Shown in pieces: positions 36,600-49,200 of a DNA stretch of 64,000 bases. A program made the position numbers and the translations under genes. This DNA comes from Colletotrichum lupini. Taxonomy: Eukaryota > Ascomycota > Sordariomycetes > Glomerellales > Glomerellaceae. The notes under the pieces are model-generated. The model ran no database searches, had not been told where the DNA came from, and saw only the letters and a list, made by a program, of their open reading frames with translations. The stretch covers positions 2,666,001 through 2,730,000 of the forward strand of contig NC_064675.1 of assembly GCF_023278565.1 (NCBI RefSeq). Direction: 5' to 3'. How positions within the stretch are numbered: the stretch's first letter is position 1; every line of letters begins with the position of its first letter.

Positions 36600-39500
36600 C
36601 CTTATAACTCCCTTAACTACCCCCCGGGTATTACTTAAAAATATAGTATAGGGGACGGTCTAACGAGAGAGGAGGGGATTTAGAGGTCCTAATAATATCG
36701 AGCTAAGAGTATTACGGATCTCGGAGATTAACTTAAAAAAAAGGCAGCTACCCTAAAGTAGTCCTACGACCTCCCGCTAGAGTTATTATTAGCCTAAGAA
36801 AAGGCTAAAAAAACGAGGATCTAAGGGAAAAAGAAAAGAATCCTTTAGAGGGCCGCTAAAGGGCTTCTTTTTTATATTAGCTCCTAGCGCGAGATTACTA
36901 ATTTTAAGAAATTAACTAAGGAAGCTATTTAGAGATTATAGAGAGCACGAGGCTTAAGAAGCTAGAAATATATAGAATAGCAGAAATTAATAACCGGTAA
37001 AGATCCCGAGACTAATTACTATATCTTTTTATAGTAATTTAAACGTCTATCGCTATTATTATTAAAAAGAACTATTAAAACCTACCCTTTTTTATTAAAT
37101 AAAAAGGAGGATCTTAGTAAGTATAATAGCTAGCGATTTAAAAGGGTAGTAGTAATTATTAAAAATAATAAAAACGAGAGTAGTAACGAGACGGTAAGAA
37201 GAAGCGGGAATCTCTTAGACCCCGATAAATTCGTTAAGTAGCGAAAGTACGGATTTACTACGACCCGCGCGCGGATTAGATATATCCTTATTAAAATTAA
37301 ATACGCTAGTAATTACTAATATAAGTATAAGCTAGAGCACGACCCTTAGTAAGTTAGGGTAAGGAAAGAAAGGACGAAACCCGATCCTAAATAGAATCCT
37401 AATCCTTTATAAGTAAGTAAATATTAACCCGGACTATTAGGGGACGTAGATATATAAAATCGCAAATTAGCCTAACGGCGAGTAAATTAATACAGTATTA
37501 ATCTATTTAACTAAGGTTTATAAGAAAAAGGGGCTATAGGGGTAACCCCTATTTTATAAGATTATAAACGACCTTAGTTACTAGCTAAACAAATAGTTCG
37601 CGAGCGCAAGCTTAAGAATTATAAAAGTAGTTAATAGATTCCTCTACGGGCGAGGGGTATTACTAATATAATTATAATTACGAGAGCTATACGAAATACT
37701 AATAGTAATAATTATAAAAAAGGAATTCGTATTATAGAACTAGGCATAGGTCGATAGAGCGTATAATCGCTTTAACGAATTTAAAAAAAGGGTAAACGAC
37801 CTAGATTTCCTCCTTATAATTACTAATAGAAATCTATTATCATAAAAGAATATACTAAGATAAAATATAGTACTAGAAGTACGATAATCGATAATTCTAT
37901 TTATTTTAATCTATAACTCGTTACCGCTACTAATACGAAATTCGGTACCGATTAGCTAATAAAAAAAGAAGTAAACGACCTAAAATTACTAATAATACGT
38001 AGCGACGCAGGGATCGTATATAAATACCGAAAATCTAATAGTAAATACGAAGTAATTTATAGACCTTAAAAAGATCTTCTTAAAAGAGAAATTATACTCT
38101 AAGGGGAAGTATAAGGTTTTATAAAAAACCCTAACGATATTTTATGATTATTATAAAAAAGTCGGAATTAGGGAATATTAATACTATTTGGTAATTAATA
38201 TCGTACTCGTAGGCAAAGCCTCTAATTATTACTACGAAGTAATACGTAATCTCGATCGAAACGACTTTTTTAATATAATTAACGCAATCTAAAGCCGCTT
38301 TAAGACCTATAATAGGAACCTAGAGCTCCTATCTAAGCTATGAGCGATTTCTTTCGTATTTATAGCTAGGATAATAAAGAGTAAATTATAAATAGAGATC
38401 CTCGAAGAGCTTATTAATCGAATCGATAAGCTAGCGAAAACCTAGCTAAATAAGGGGATAAACGAGTAAAAAGTCGAATATTCTTATACCGTAGTTTAGC
38501 GTATATTAAAGGTAAAAATTACCCTATACTAAGTACCTAAAGACTACGAGACGCTCTACTTAAGGCTAAGATCTAGCTTTAATATTAAAATAAAAATACT
38601 GCGCTAAACCTACCTCTAAATATATAACGGCCCTTATTAATAATATTAGGTCGATCGAACGTATAATAAGAAAGGAAAAGAGGCTAGATATGGTAATTAC
38701 TAGTAAGGAGGCTTAGATTTATTTAATAAATAGAGATTTAACTTATAGGTAGGGTAATAGAAAAAGTAATATTATATTTATAAAAAGGATAGATATTAGT
38801 TAAGTAACTACTCTAAAAAAGAGCGTACTAAATCGTACGAATAGTATAAAAAGTCGAGGGTAATAAACGGTAAAACTAGCCCTCGTCGGTTTAACTAATT
38901 CCTCGTTATATATAAGGGCAGATCCGGGGGCACGGAACCTAGCGACGGTAGTTAAAATAGTAACTTAAAATATATACCCTCTATAAGAGATTCGGAAAAT
39001 AAAGAAGATCTTACCCTCTATACTAACGAATTAAATTACGACGAAATCGATAATATTAACTACTCTTTTTTCGCCCTGTTAGCCTCCGGAGGATATACGA
39101 AGCTAAACGAATAGAGGGTAATAAAAGCTCTTAATAAGTAGGTTTTTATTTACGGATAGTAAGGGAAGGTCCCTTAGATAACGAATACGGAAGTAGCTAA
39201 AAGGGCGAATTTAATAAGGCCAAAGCCTATTTTCTTAACGATTAAAAAAAAGACGCTATCTCTTTTAATATTTAAAAAAAAGGAATATAGTACTAAGTAA
39301 ATCTAGGAGTAGCTAGAGGGGTCCTTTTTATATTACCTAGATCTTTTAAATACTAAGCTCGTATAAGCATTTTATACGAGCAAAAGGTACGGCCTAAACG
39401 ATTTTTATAGGATTATCCTAAATACTAGGGTATCGTAATAGTTAACTAAAAGAAAAGGGTAATTCTAAGCGCTATAAAAGATCGTACTAGTAACGCTTAA

Positions 39501-42500
39501 TACGTTAACGGCGGGTATTATAAGGATTAGTTTCGGCCTAAGTAAAGAAATTATCGCCCTAGGTATAATAAAAATAGAGACGTACTTCGGAACGATAACT
39601 TTCTATATTTTGCCCGTTAATACCCTATTTCTCTTATATTTAAAAAATATAGATCGACTAGGTATTATATTTAATAATACGAAGAATAGAATCTCTAGCA
39701 GTAAGTACTTCGAGGTAGTTAAACGACGATAGGGGTATACGTTTATAAAGCTTATTAATAATACGAAGTCGATTAATTACCTAACGGAAAGTGAGCTTAA
39801 AAAACTATACTAGAGATTCGGGTACCCGTTAGTTACGAGGCTATATAACCTCCTAAAGTAATTAAATAATAATAATATCGAAATAGGGGCGCTAGAGTAG
39901 TTAATAAAAGTATATTATTAATATTAGATAAATGCGCAAAGCCCACGCAAATTTAAGTTTAAATTGCGTAATAAGCTTAACTTTAACTAAGAAATAGTTA
40001 TTAATATCTTTTACTTAAACAGTCGGCTAGTACTATATATAATTAACGTAGCTATATCTTTCTAAGTAAGGCAATTCCTCTAGGATTTATAAATAAAAAT
40101 AGTATAGGTAGCCCTACGAAAAAGCTAGATCGATATATACTAAGGACCGCTAGACGGCATTAGAACCGACGCTAGTACTAGCTTTAAGTTAGTAGAATTT
40201 AGGGATAATACGACGGCCTACGGTATATAACTAAAAGTCGTACCCGTTAAAGCGTACTATAGTATTAAAAAAGTAAAAAGGGCATATTAGTAATTAAAAA
40301 GGGCGTTTAGAATTATTAAAAAAGAAAATCCGGATTTTACTAACGACGAATACCTCTAGATAGTACTTAAATACTATAATAATATTATAGGGCCTAACGG
40401 ACTTATACTAACGCTATTAGTATTTAGAGTATATTTAAGAACGACCTTAGCTTTGCTACCGTTACTAGGTATAAGCTAACGAGCCTGAGTAGTTAAAAAA
40501 GTAATACGGGTACTGCGCGAGGTAAGTATAAAAAAGTAAGTTAACGAGGTAATTACTACGCGCAATAGGCCCGATATAGGGGATAATCTAAATATATTAC
40601 TAAATTCGGATATACGAGTATAGTACGAAATTACCTAATAATAGGCTAGGCTATATAAATTAATTTCTATTAACGAGCGCTCTTATATAATCGCAAGAGA
40701 TCGCGACTAGCTACTCGAAGTATTAATTATAGTAATTAGACCGTACTATATAAATCCTAACGAGGTAATTTCTAACTTATAAAAAGAAAAAGAGCTAGGG
40801 GAAACTATATAACCTACGGTAGAGGTATAAGAAATTATCCTTAACGAAATCGTTATAGTAATATTAATAAGTAACGAAGAAGAGGAAATTACTAAAAGGG
40901 CACTAATACTACTAGCGAGACGTCGTAAAAGACTACGACGGCAAGCCCTAATGCGGCAATTTATCACTAGTAACGAGGTAATTAACACCTTTTATATAAT
41001 AAAAGAGAAAGCCGATTTCGAGCTAGTAATTAAACTACGCAAAGAAGGCGTAATTATAATTACTAAAAAGCTATATAAGGGATTAGATCTTATCGAAGTA
41101 AATACTCTTCGTAATCGAGAGGTCTATCGATTTATCCTATATAACTTAGAAAAATATATAAACCTCTATATATTTAAATTACGAATAGTTCGTAAGATTA
41201 AAGGGAAAGGAATACCCTAGCCGTACGAGAAGTCTAGATACGTAATCTAGGGGTACGGCGACGTTAAAAAGGTAACGTTACTTATATAATTACTTACTAT
41301 ATAGCGCTATAGCTAACGATTAATAATAATACTAATAACATCGCTACGGAAAAAGGGATACGAGATTTAGAGCTATAATATTACCTAGGCCTATACCTAA
41401 TCGGCCACAGGGCTCATAAGGAAAATCCTAGCCTATCTACTGAAGGAAATAGCTAGTAAGTACTTAGAAAGTACGATTATTAAAGTACTTAAGCTACTAT
41501 ATAGGCTCGTAAAATCGGGCACCTATTAGTAGGCTACTTACTACGATTTTTATATTAATTAACTATTAATAGTTACCTCTACGTACGACCCGTACTTACT
41601 AATTATAAAGCACGAAGGTAACTAATTTAGGATTATTAGAATATAGACCGACGATATATTAGGCCTATTTAATATTAACTTTATAAAGAAAGAGGATAAG
41701 GAGCTTTAGAAAGCGGGCTTCGTAACGAAGCTAAAAGAGGTCCTTATAATAAATACCCCCTTAGTATTTAACGGCGGGATTTTTATAATTAAAAAAAAAC
41801 CATCGTTTTTTAATAAAAGGGGTAGGGCGAGAAGATTAACCTCGTTAATTTAAATATAACTAACGTTAAGAAGTAATATAAGGCTAAGCTCGCGTAAGGG
41901 GTATATATTACGAGTATTTATTAACTTAAAATAACTTTTAACTATATTAGGGTAGCGTAGGCTATAGATCTAACTAAACGAGACGTCGAGGTACTTAATA
42001 AACGGCTTAAGTAGTAATAAACGAATCTCGATTAAGGTCTCGTCTATTACCTAATCGACCTTACGACTAGTAAGCTCTACGTCTTTGTTAATAGGTTATT
42101 TGCGAATAATAACGACCTTACTTCGTAATTAGGGTATATTATTATCCTAGCTAACGAGAGTATAGGCGAGAGCGAATTTATTATATATAGTAATATAATC
42201 TACTACTTATTAATTAAAAGTAAGTAAGTAACGAGAAGTATGCTAGTATCGGAGGTCTATAATATAGTTAACGGCGTTAACCTCTTTTATATAATTTTAA
42301 TAATACTAAAGAAGATTACCGATCGAATTAGCCTTCTACTTATTCTAATAGTTATTTATATAGATTCCTACTTACTATACGAATACCTTATTAAATTAGG
42401 AACGACGAAGGAAAAGAGGCTTATAATCGATATTATAGCCCTTAAGTAATCGTATAAAAGGCGTAAAATACTTAAGATCCGTTAGATTAATAATAAAAAT

Positions 42501-42570
42501 AACCTCGCAGACGCTTTTATAAAAGTAGTACTAAATAAGGGATTAGAGCAATTCGTAAGTAGCAAAAAAG
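36600..42570 (+). pseudogene. RIP-inactivated gag-pol of Copia A3
   Basis: Order is gag, protease, integrase, RT, RNase H, which defines Ty1/Copia. A zinc-knuckle-like segment (YYIYKKDRY, from a Cys-rich form) is near 38770. The protease site around 39420 reads ILNTRVS (from DTGAS), followed by TFYILPVNT. The integrase His/Cys region is about 39790-39960 and its core about 39970-40460, including VEFRDN, with the catalytic Glu now Lys. RT covers about 40950-41900 (KADFELVIKLRKEGV, and TDDI with Asp codons at 41650-41655). RNase H is about 42080-42560 (YIDSYLLYEYLIKLGTTKEK). Stops and Gly/Glu losses show it is dead. Confidence 0.88.
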
Positions 42571-42709
42571 TTATTATATAAATAAAGGGATAGGTTATAT
42601 AAAAAAAGTAGAGAAAAGGGGGAAAAGGAGACGACTTAGTAAACGGGCCCGAGGTCGAATTATACCTCTAACTATAGCGGTTAAATTGATAAAAGAAAGA
42701 GAAAGTTAG

Positions 42710-42914
42710 TATTAGATTAAAAGTCTAATTCGACCGCGGTATATAGCTAATTACATAGGGGCTAATTAGGGGCCTTATTTACGATTATTATAGCTAGCCT
42801 AACCTACGGTTAGAACCTCCTTTTTATACCTACTACGTAGATATTTATATAGTTTAATTAATCTCTTCGTTAACTACGGTTTAAACTAACTACCCTATAA
42901 TAGGGATACTAATA
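42710..42914 (+). repeat. 3' LTR of Copia A3
   Basis: 205 bp, from TATTAGATTAAAAG to GGGATACTAATA, followed by TSD ACTAT. Confidence 0.92.
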
Positions 42915-42919
42915 ACTAT

Positions 42920-43355
42920 TAAGGCCCAGGTCTATTATAGCGAGAATTCGGAGACAGGGTGGGATAACTCGATTAGATATGCGCTAGCAATTATAATAAG
43001 AACTAGGAACATAACTCTTAACAAAAGGTCGCCGAATAACCTTATTAAGTCTGCGTTTAATATTTTACTTCGATTTATAAATCCCAACGGGCACTTTTAT
43101 AGGCAACTGGACGGAACTACGAAAGAGCTAGCGCTGTTCGCTAGAGAAGAGGACCGAGATTTCTATTTCTTCGCAAGTTTCGAAATACCTTACATTCTTC
43201 TTACGTATCTTCTAAAAATCGACTTAGTATATAAAGACATTGCCGGAAAAGACCCCGAGTCGCTAGTTAGACTCGAAAGGCTCTAATTAACACCCTAGCA
43301 CCCCTTTAACGAAGTCGTAGATATAATTATATAGTAGCTAAAGCGATAGGAGCAC
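42920..43355 (+). pseudogene. CorA-like gene, fragment 3 (codons about 745-890)
   Basis: Continues the frame across Copia A3: KAQVYYSENSETGWDNSIRY, then FINPNGHFYRQLDGTTKELA and FYFFASFEIPYILLTYLLKI. Five stops (TAA/TAG) fall in its last 100 bases. It ends at AGCAC, the left TSD of the solo LTR. Confidence 0.8.
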
Positions 43356-43560
43356 TGTTAGTATCCCTATTATAAAGTAGTTAGTTCGAACCGTAGTTAA
43401 CAAAGAGATTAATTAAACTATATAAATATCTACGTAATAGGTATAAAAAGGAGGTTCTAACCGTAAGTTAGGCTAGCTACGATAATCGTAAATAGGGCCC
43501 CTAATTAGCCCCTGCGCAGTCGGCTGTATGCCGCGGTCGAATTAGACTTTTAATCCGATA
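43356..43560 (-). repeat. Solo LTR of Copia family A
   Basis: A single 205-bp LTR, TGTTAGTATCC to AATCCGATA, flanked by TSD AGCAC (43351-43355) and AGCAT (43561-43565), which differ by one C-to-T change. No internal sequence is attached. It is the expected product of LTR-LTR recombination of a full element oriented like A1, A2 and A4. Confidence 0.92.
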
Positions 43561-43565
43561 AGCAT

Positions 43566-44420
43566 AGGTCGCCTATAAATATAAGTTCTGCCGCTAATGC
43601 CGGTGAATCTCAAAACGTATCTGCAGGCCTGTATCTGAACGTCAAGTCCAAGCGGCCTAAGACTACGGTAATGAAAAAGAGCGTCCCTTTTAATAGCTTC
43701 ATTGATCAGAGTAGCATCATTGACCTTGATGATGAATGGCTCTATAACTATCCATCCTTTCTAGGCGGCGATGAAAAGACAGCCGAAAGCCTCTATGAAG
43801 AGATAAGGAAGTTTTTGGGTCTAACGTGGCAAAATAACATAAGCACACGGATGAATAACACAAACATCGTAATCACAAAGGTAGCTGAAAAGTACATACA
43901 AAGACTTTTAGAGCTAAAGAAGGATAATGCTTCGCTAACTTTAGACTTAACTTTCTTCCGAAATAACGACAATAACGAGATATATTCTTATGTAATTAAT
44001 ATCCGGAAGTAGAAGAATCTAAGTAAATAGGAAAGGGCGAACGGTAACGACATATACTATCTTAATAGGAGTTACTCGCTCTAGAGATACTTTTTAAGGC
44101 CTCGTGTAGTTAAAGAAGCTAAGAAAAGACTTATTTAGCTACTAGTAGCGAGCGACTAGTATGCTCTCGTTTACTATATAACTAGCCCACTAAATAAGAG
44201 ACAAGCTATTTCGCTCTTCTTTAACCGTTATTACTATTATAAAAAACAGTTCTTCGAAAAAATAACAATAGTACTTAATACCTAGTATAGTGAACTTTAT
44301 CTAAGCTTCTATCGACTAGTTAATAAGAATTACGAGCTAGAGACGGGAATCCCCCCGTCTAGTTAGAAAAACATTCTAGGTGTTGCTAATAAAAAGCTCA
44401 TGCAATGCTCGATAGGGTTT
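43566..44420 (+). pseudogene. CorA-like gene, fragment 4 (codons 891-1175)
   Basis: Resumes exactly in frame after the solo LTR (RSPINISSAANAGES). The open piece 43671-44012 reads MKKSVPFNSFIDQSSIIDLD and includes LTLDLTFFRNNDNNEIYSYV. Further on come YYKKQFFEKITIVLNT and LETGIPPSS. It has seven stops and ends in IGF at the B2 target site GGTTT (44416-44420). Confidence 0.8.
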
Positions 44421-44630
44421 TGTTAATAGGTATACGATATAGGGAAGAAGCTTATAGAGGCTAACTACTATTAGGGTCTAAAAGAGGAATTACTAAAATC
44501 TGCCCTTCCCTCGAGGTATATTACTAACGCTCTATATATACCTAAGCTATTCCTTTATTACTTAGTCCCCCTCTTTATACCCCCCTAAGCTATTTTTTAA
44601 TTAACGAGGCTTAACTAGCGAGGCTTAATA
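44421..44630 (-). repeat. Left LTR of Gypsy B2 (3' LTR)
   Basis: 210 bp, TGTTAATAGG to GGCTTAATA. Next to it on the inside is the complement of the purine tract GGGGAGGGAG. Confidence 0.93.
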
Positions 44631-46260
44631 AAGTGCTCCCTCCCCTAGGCTTCGTCCCAAAGCCCGCTTATAGTTCGTATACGCTATATTAATCTTTTAC
44701 TTAAGAAGTCCTTAGATATATAGTACGAGGGCGGGTATAAGTAGTACCCGTCGGCCCGAGTATAGACCCCTTACTCCGGATAATAGCCCTATAATTCTAT
44801 ACTTAGGTCGCTCCTATTTATAGGCCGTCCTTATAACTACCGGTACCTAAGTAGTCGTTGCCCCACTTTTATTTACTAATATTAACCCCTTTCTAAGCTA
44901 TTATAATTCCGAATTCCTTTTTTTTTTTCTTTTTTTATAATTATCCTTTTTATATATAGTCTCTTATTTTTATTAGCGTCTGCGCTACTCCCTCGTTACG
45001 TAAATATTACGGCTAACGAATATCTCCTAAATCCCTATTTTTATATACTCCCCGCGCCTAAATAAGTCTCTTCTAGAGTCGTTCCGTAGTCGTTACTAAC
45101 TCGTTCTAATATAACTATAGCCCCTAATCGTAGCGTCGCTATTATTAATAATAGAACGGTCGTTAGCGCTACGGGTATACTTAGTAATAGCCGTAGTAGC
45201 GGTCTATTTAAAAAGCCTAATATCCCCTTTACTTACCCTAACCTCGTATATATATCGCTACTTATACGCTACTTATACTAACTATTATAAACTCTTATTA
45301 AAAAAAAGAAAAAGGCGAACGCTAAAAAGATCGGGGTCGGCTAGGTACGCCCGCTCCCCTACCCCGCTTACGTTATATATAAAGCGCTCGATCTAAAAGC
45401 TGAGTATTATAATTAGCTAGGTTAGTAATTTATAGCCCCTAGTTCGCTCTTTTATTTAATACTTCTTTAGGATCTAGCGTGCGTTATATTAAATATACTG
45501 CGCAGAACTATTTTTATAAAAATACGATAAGTACTTAGTACTATTACTACTCTGTCGCTTTTCCTAAGTATTATACTAATAGCGTCTTAGGTCCCTAAGT
45601 CCGCGGAATTTATAATACGAACCCTTTAGAGTACCGTACTTACTTCTAATAGCGACGTTTATAATTCGGAAGTTTATCGCTCTATTATCGCTCTATTATC
45701 GCTACTACTTAGGTTATTAATATTACTTTATAGCTTTAATAGACCTACCGAATCGCCGCTAGTAATACGTAAAAGGCGCTTAAGCGCGCTAATAAGGAGG
45801 CCTACTTAACCCCCGTTATTAATAACGACGATAATAAAATAGCTATAAGCTCCTCCCGCACTATGTCTTCGTCCCGTAACGACGCTATAATTGCGCTACT
45901 TCGTACTATCTATAATAAAGTGCGCCGCTTTAATAATATTTTAATTAGTATATAGTCGCCCTACTTATACTCCGTATTCGTAACTAATTATTTATAAATT
46001 CGCTAATAGTAGGGAGATTATTTTTTCCGTAACGACCCCTAAAATAATAGTTAGGGCGGCCCTTTTATATATAAGGGCGGTCCCTTTATAAATAAGGGCG
46101 GTCCTTTTATACGTCGTAAGGATTAGGAAAATAGTTAATAATTAGCGCGTTTATATTACTTAGTCGTAGCTATATAGCCCCTTTTTTTTATTATTAGTAA
46201 CTAGTTCGCTACGTTATTAAGCTCCTTAGGAGCTAGGGCGCGCTACTTAATTAAAACTCG

Positions 46261-49200
46261 TTCTTTATATATATTAATTAACGCTACGTTTTTGATATAC
46301 TTAGCTAGCTCTTACGTATCTTCGTCGCTACTATATCCCTTTTACTAGATTAGGTATTATTACCTCCTCTTTAGCCCTTTATATTATATAATATTTTCTA
46401 CTTCGTAAAATAGCTCCCTATTTATATCCTTAATAAGTAAGGGCTTCTAAAGGGCTTCCTCGTAGTATTAATACGGCTCGAGTAAAAATATATAGAACAT
46501 ATCGTATATTTTATACTACGTTAGTACGTTTAGTTAGTAAGCGACCCCCGCCGTTCTAATTATTAATTTAACTTCGAATGGGCCTAGATACTTATTAGCT
46601 AACTTCTAGCTAGGACGTTACTTCTTAATATTCTTTTTTAATAATAGTACTTAGTTACTTACTTTATATAATATATTTATCCTAGCTTTATTAGTTTATT
46701 ACTTATACGTCTCGCGTACTTTTTATATAAGGGGTCGTAGAGTTTTTTAGTTAGCTCGTAGTCGGGCTATACGCTCCTCGGCCGAGATATTTTATATACT
46801 ATCTCGAGTCCTTATTAAGATCGATATAGGGTACGTAAGTAAGAACCCGAGTAGGGCCTTAGTAAGCGCTTTACGGATTACTAAGTACTAGGTATTATTA
46901 TATATAAACTCGGCTAGGTAAAGACGCTATGCCTAATCCGATTAGTCCTAAGTATAAAAGTAGTAAAAGTACTACTCTAAGTATTAGTTTTACCGTTCTA
47001 TCTAACCGTCCGTTTACGGGTAGAACGTAGTATTAAGATACTTCTTTATTATTAAAAAGTAGTAGAGATAAGTTTAAAACTTATTTATAAATAACGACCC
47101 CCTATTAGAGACGATCCCTTTAGGTATTCTAAACTTAATAAAAAATTTTACGAATAAGAGGTCTACAAATCCCTAGGCTATAAGGGTCGTCCTCGTAGTA
47201 ATATAGACGCTATATTTTATAAATCGGTTTATTATAATAAGTACTACGTCGTAGGGGCGCTTCTTAATTAGCGTAATCGATATAAATAAGCCCGTAATAA
47301 AATCTAGTAATATCTCTTACTATAACCTAACTAAGGTAGGTAGGGGGTATAATAAGCTATACGGCTTATAATAACAAGGCTTCGTTCGCTAGTATACTAT
47401 ATAAGTATTAATATAACTTTTTATATCCTTACTTACTCTATCTTAGTAATAGTAGCGTTTTAGTAGCGCTATTATCCGCTTTATATTATAATATCCCGCT
47501 ATAGGTATATCGTAATATACTTCGATAACTTCTCTCCTTAGCCCCTTATATAGTAATACGTAGGCACGGCCGCTATAGTATAGTAGCCCTCTAGAGTCGT
47601 ATACTTAGCTCTATTATTACTTTTTCTTAACTAAGCGAGGCCGTTAGTTTTTTTTAGTCTATTACCTATTTTTTATAAAAGCGTCCTCTTATTAAGTAGC
47701 CCGTAATTAACCTATTATTAATAACCCCTCCTCGCTAAATACTATTTTAGGTACTCTTATTATGTTAAAGTCTTATAGAATAAGTAGCTTATAATTTATA
47801 ATTCTAATAATAAGTTTAAGTAGCTTTTTAAATACTATACTATAACTCTAACGCCCTAGGCTCGTAGCCCCGTTACGCTTCTCGAAGTACTCCTCGGAGT
47901 TCCCTCGAGCTAGAGCTCCTAACTTCTTTTACTTATTTTTCTATACTACTACTAGTTCTACTTTTAAAATACTTACTATTTTTTTTACTTAGGAGCCGCT
48001 CTTACGGCTCGTCCTTATATACCTTATTACTATAACTCTAAGGGGCTCTTATATATTTTTAGTATTATAGAGGTCTTTTTTTATTTTTAATAGTAGCTCC
48101 TCCGCTCCGCTATCGTTACTACTTTTATTATAATTAAGTCTTTATAATAGTCTATCCGCTAGGTTCTTTATACTTAGCTTAAACTTAATCTTAATATTAA
48201 ACGCTACGAGTTTATCTAATTAGTATAGCTATCTCCTATTTAGTCTCTTTTTTATATCTAGGAACTATAAGTTAAAATAATCTATAAATACTACGACTTA
48301 ATCTTAGCTATAAGCGAAGTAGTATCGCTAGTTCCTTAGTACGTTTATAATAGCTAGTAGCTCCGCGTTTTTTATACTATAGCGGCTCTCCGTATTTATT
48401 AATTTCTTCGACTTATAAATAATTAAGTACTAATTACCCTTAAATAATTACGTAACTACTAAGCTAATAGCTCGAACCGAAGCGTCTATTTATAACTGTG
48501 TGGGTAGGGTAGGGTCGAAATATTATAGTATTAGCGCGTTAGTAAATACTATTAGTAGCTTTTTAAACGACTCTACGGCTAGTATTAGTAGCTCTAATTA
48601 TCCCGGTTTTGCCTTTTTTAATAAGTCTATTAGAGGTACTATTATCTTAGCATAGTTATTAATAAATCTATAATAAAACCCTATAAATCTAAAGAACGTC
48701 TATATATCTTTAATGCTCCTTAGAAGTAGCTAATTTATTATAGCTTCGGTACGCGCGGGTTCTATTTTTATACCTTTGTTAAATACGATATACCCTAGGA
48801 ATCCTATATATAATATATAGAACTCGTATTTACTACTATTTAAATATAAGTTCTATTACTATAGTTTTTATAATACGCTACGTACGTGCTCTTTATACGC
48901 TACGTAGTCGTTACTATATATTAGGATATTGTCTAGGTATACGATATAGATAGTATTAACTAGGCCGCTTAGAACGTTATTAATATGCGCTTAGAAAGTC
49001 GCGGGCGCGTTAGTTAGCTCGAAAGGTACGATTAGGTACTCGAACTGCCCGTATTTAGTACGAAAAGCCGTTTTTTACTTATCGCCCTTAGCTATATATA
49101 TATAGTAGTACGCGTTCTTAAGGTCTAGCTTCGTAAAGATAGAGGTATTAAATAGTTTATTTAATATCTTTTTAATTAGCGGTAGCGGCGTTCTATCTTT

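Larger units (their letters stand above)
35881..42914 (+). mobile_element. Copia family A, copy A3 (inverted relative to the other copies, internally deleted)
   Basis: LTRs at 35881-36085 and 42710-42914, TSD ACTAT (35876-35880, 42915-42919), total 7034 bp. It is about 390 bp shorter than A1, A2 and A4. Comparison with A4 places a deletion of about 330 bp at 36920/36921 in the gag region. The purine tract GAGAAAAGGGGGAAAAGGAG (42611-42630), about 80 bp inside the right LTR, suits its plus-strand orientation. This is the copy in which the family domains are easiest to read. Confidence 0.92.

Noticed and set aside
40951..41220. ORF of 89 codons in the AT-rich block
   Set aside because: It is the beginning of the Copia A3 reverse transcriptase, a remnant between RIP stops.
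43671..44012. ORF of 113 codons as a small gene or effector
   Set aside because: It belongs to the same continuous frame. Its ATG is not preceded by a start context and the frame is open upstream to the solo LTR.
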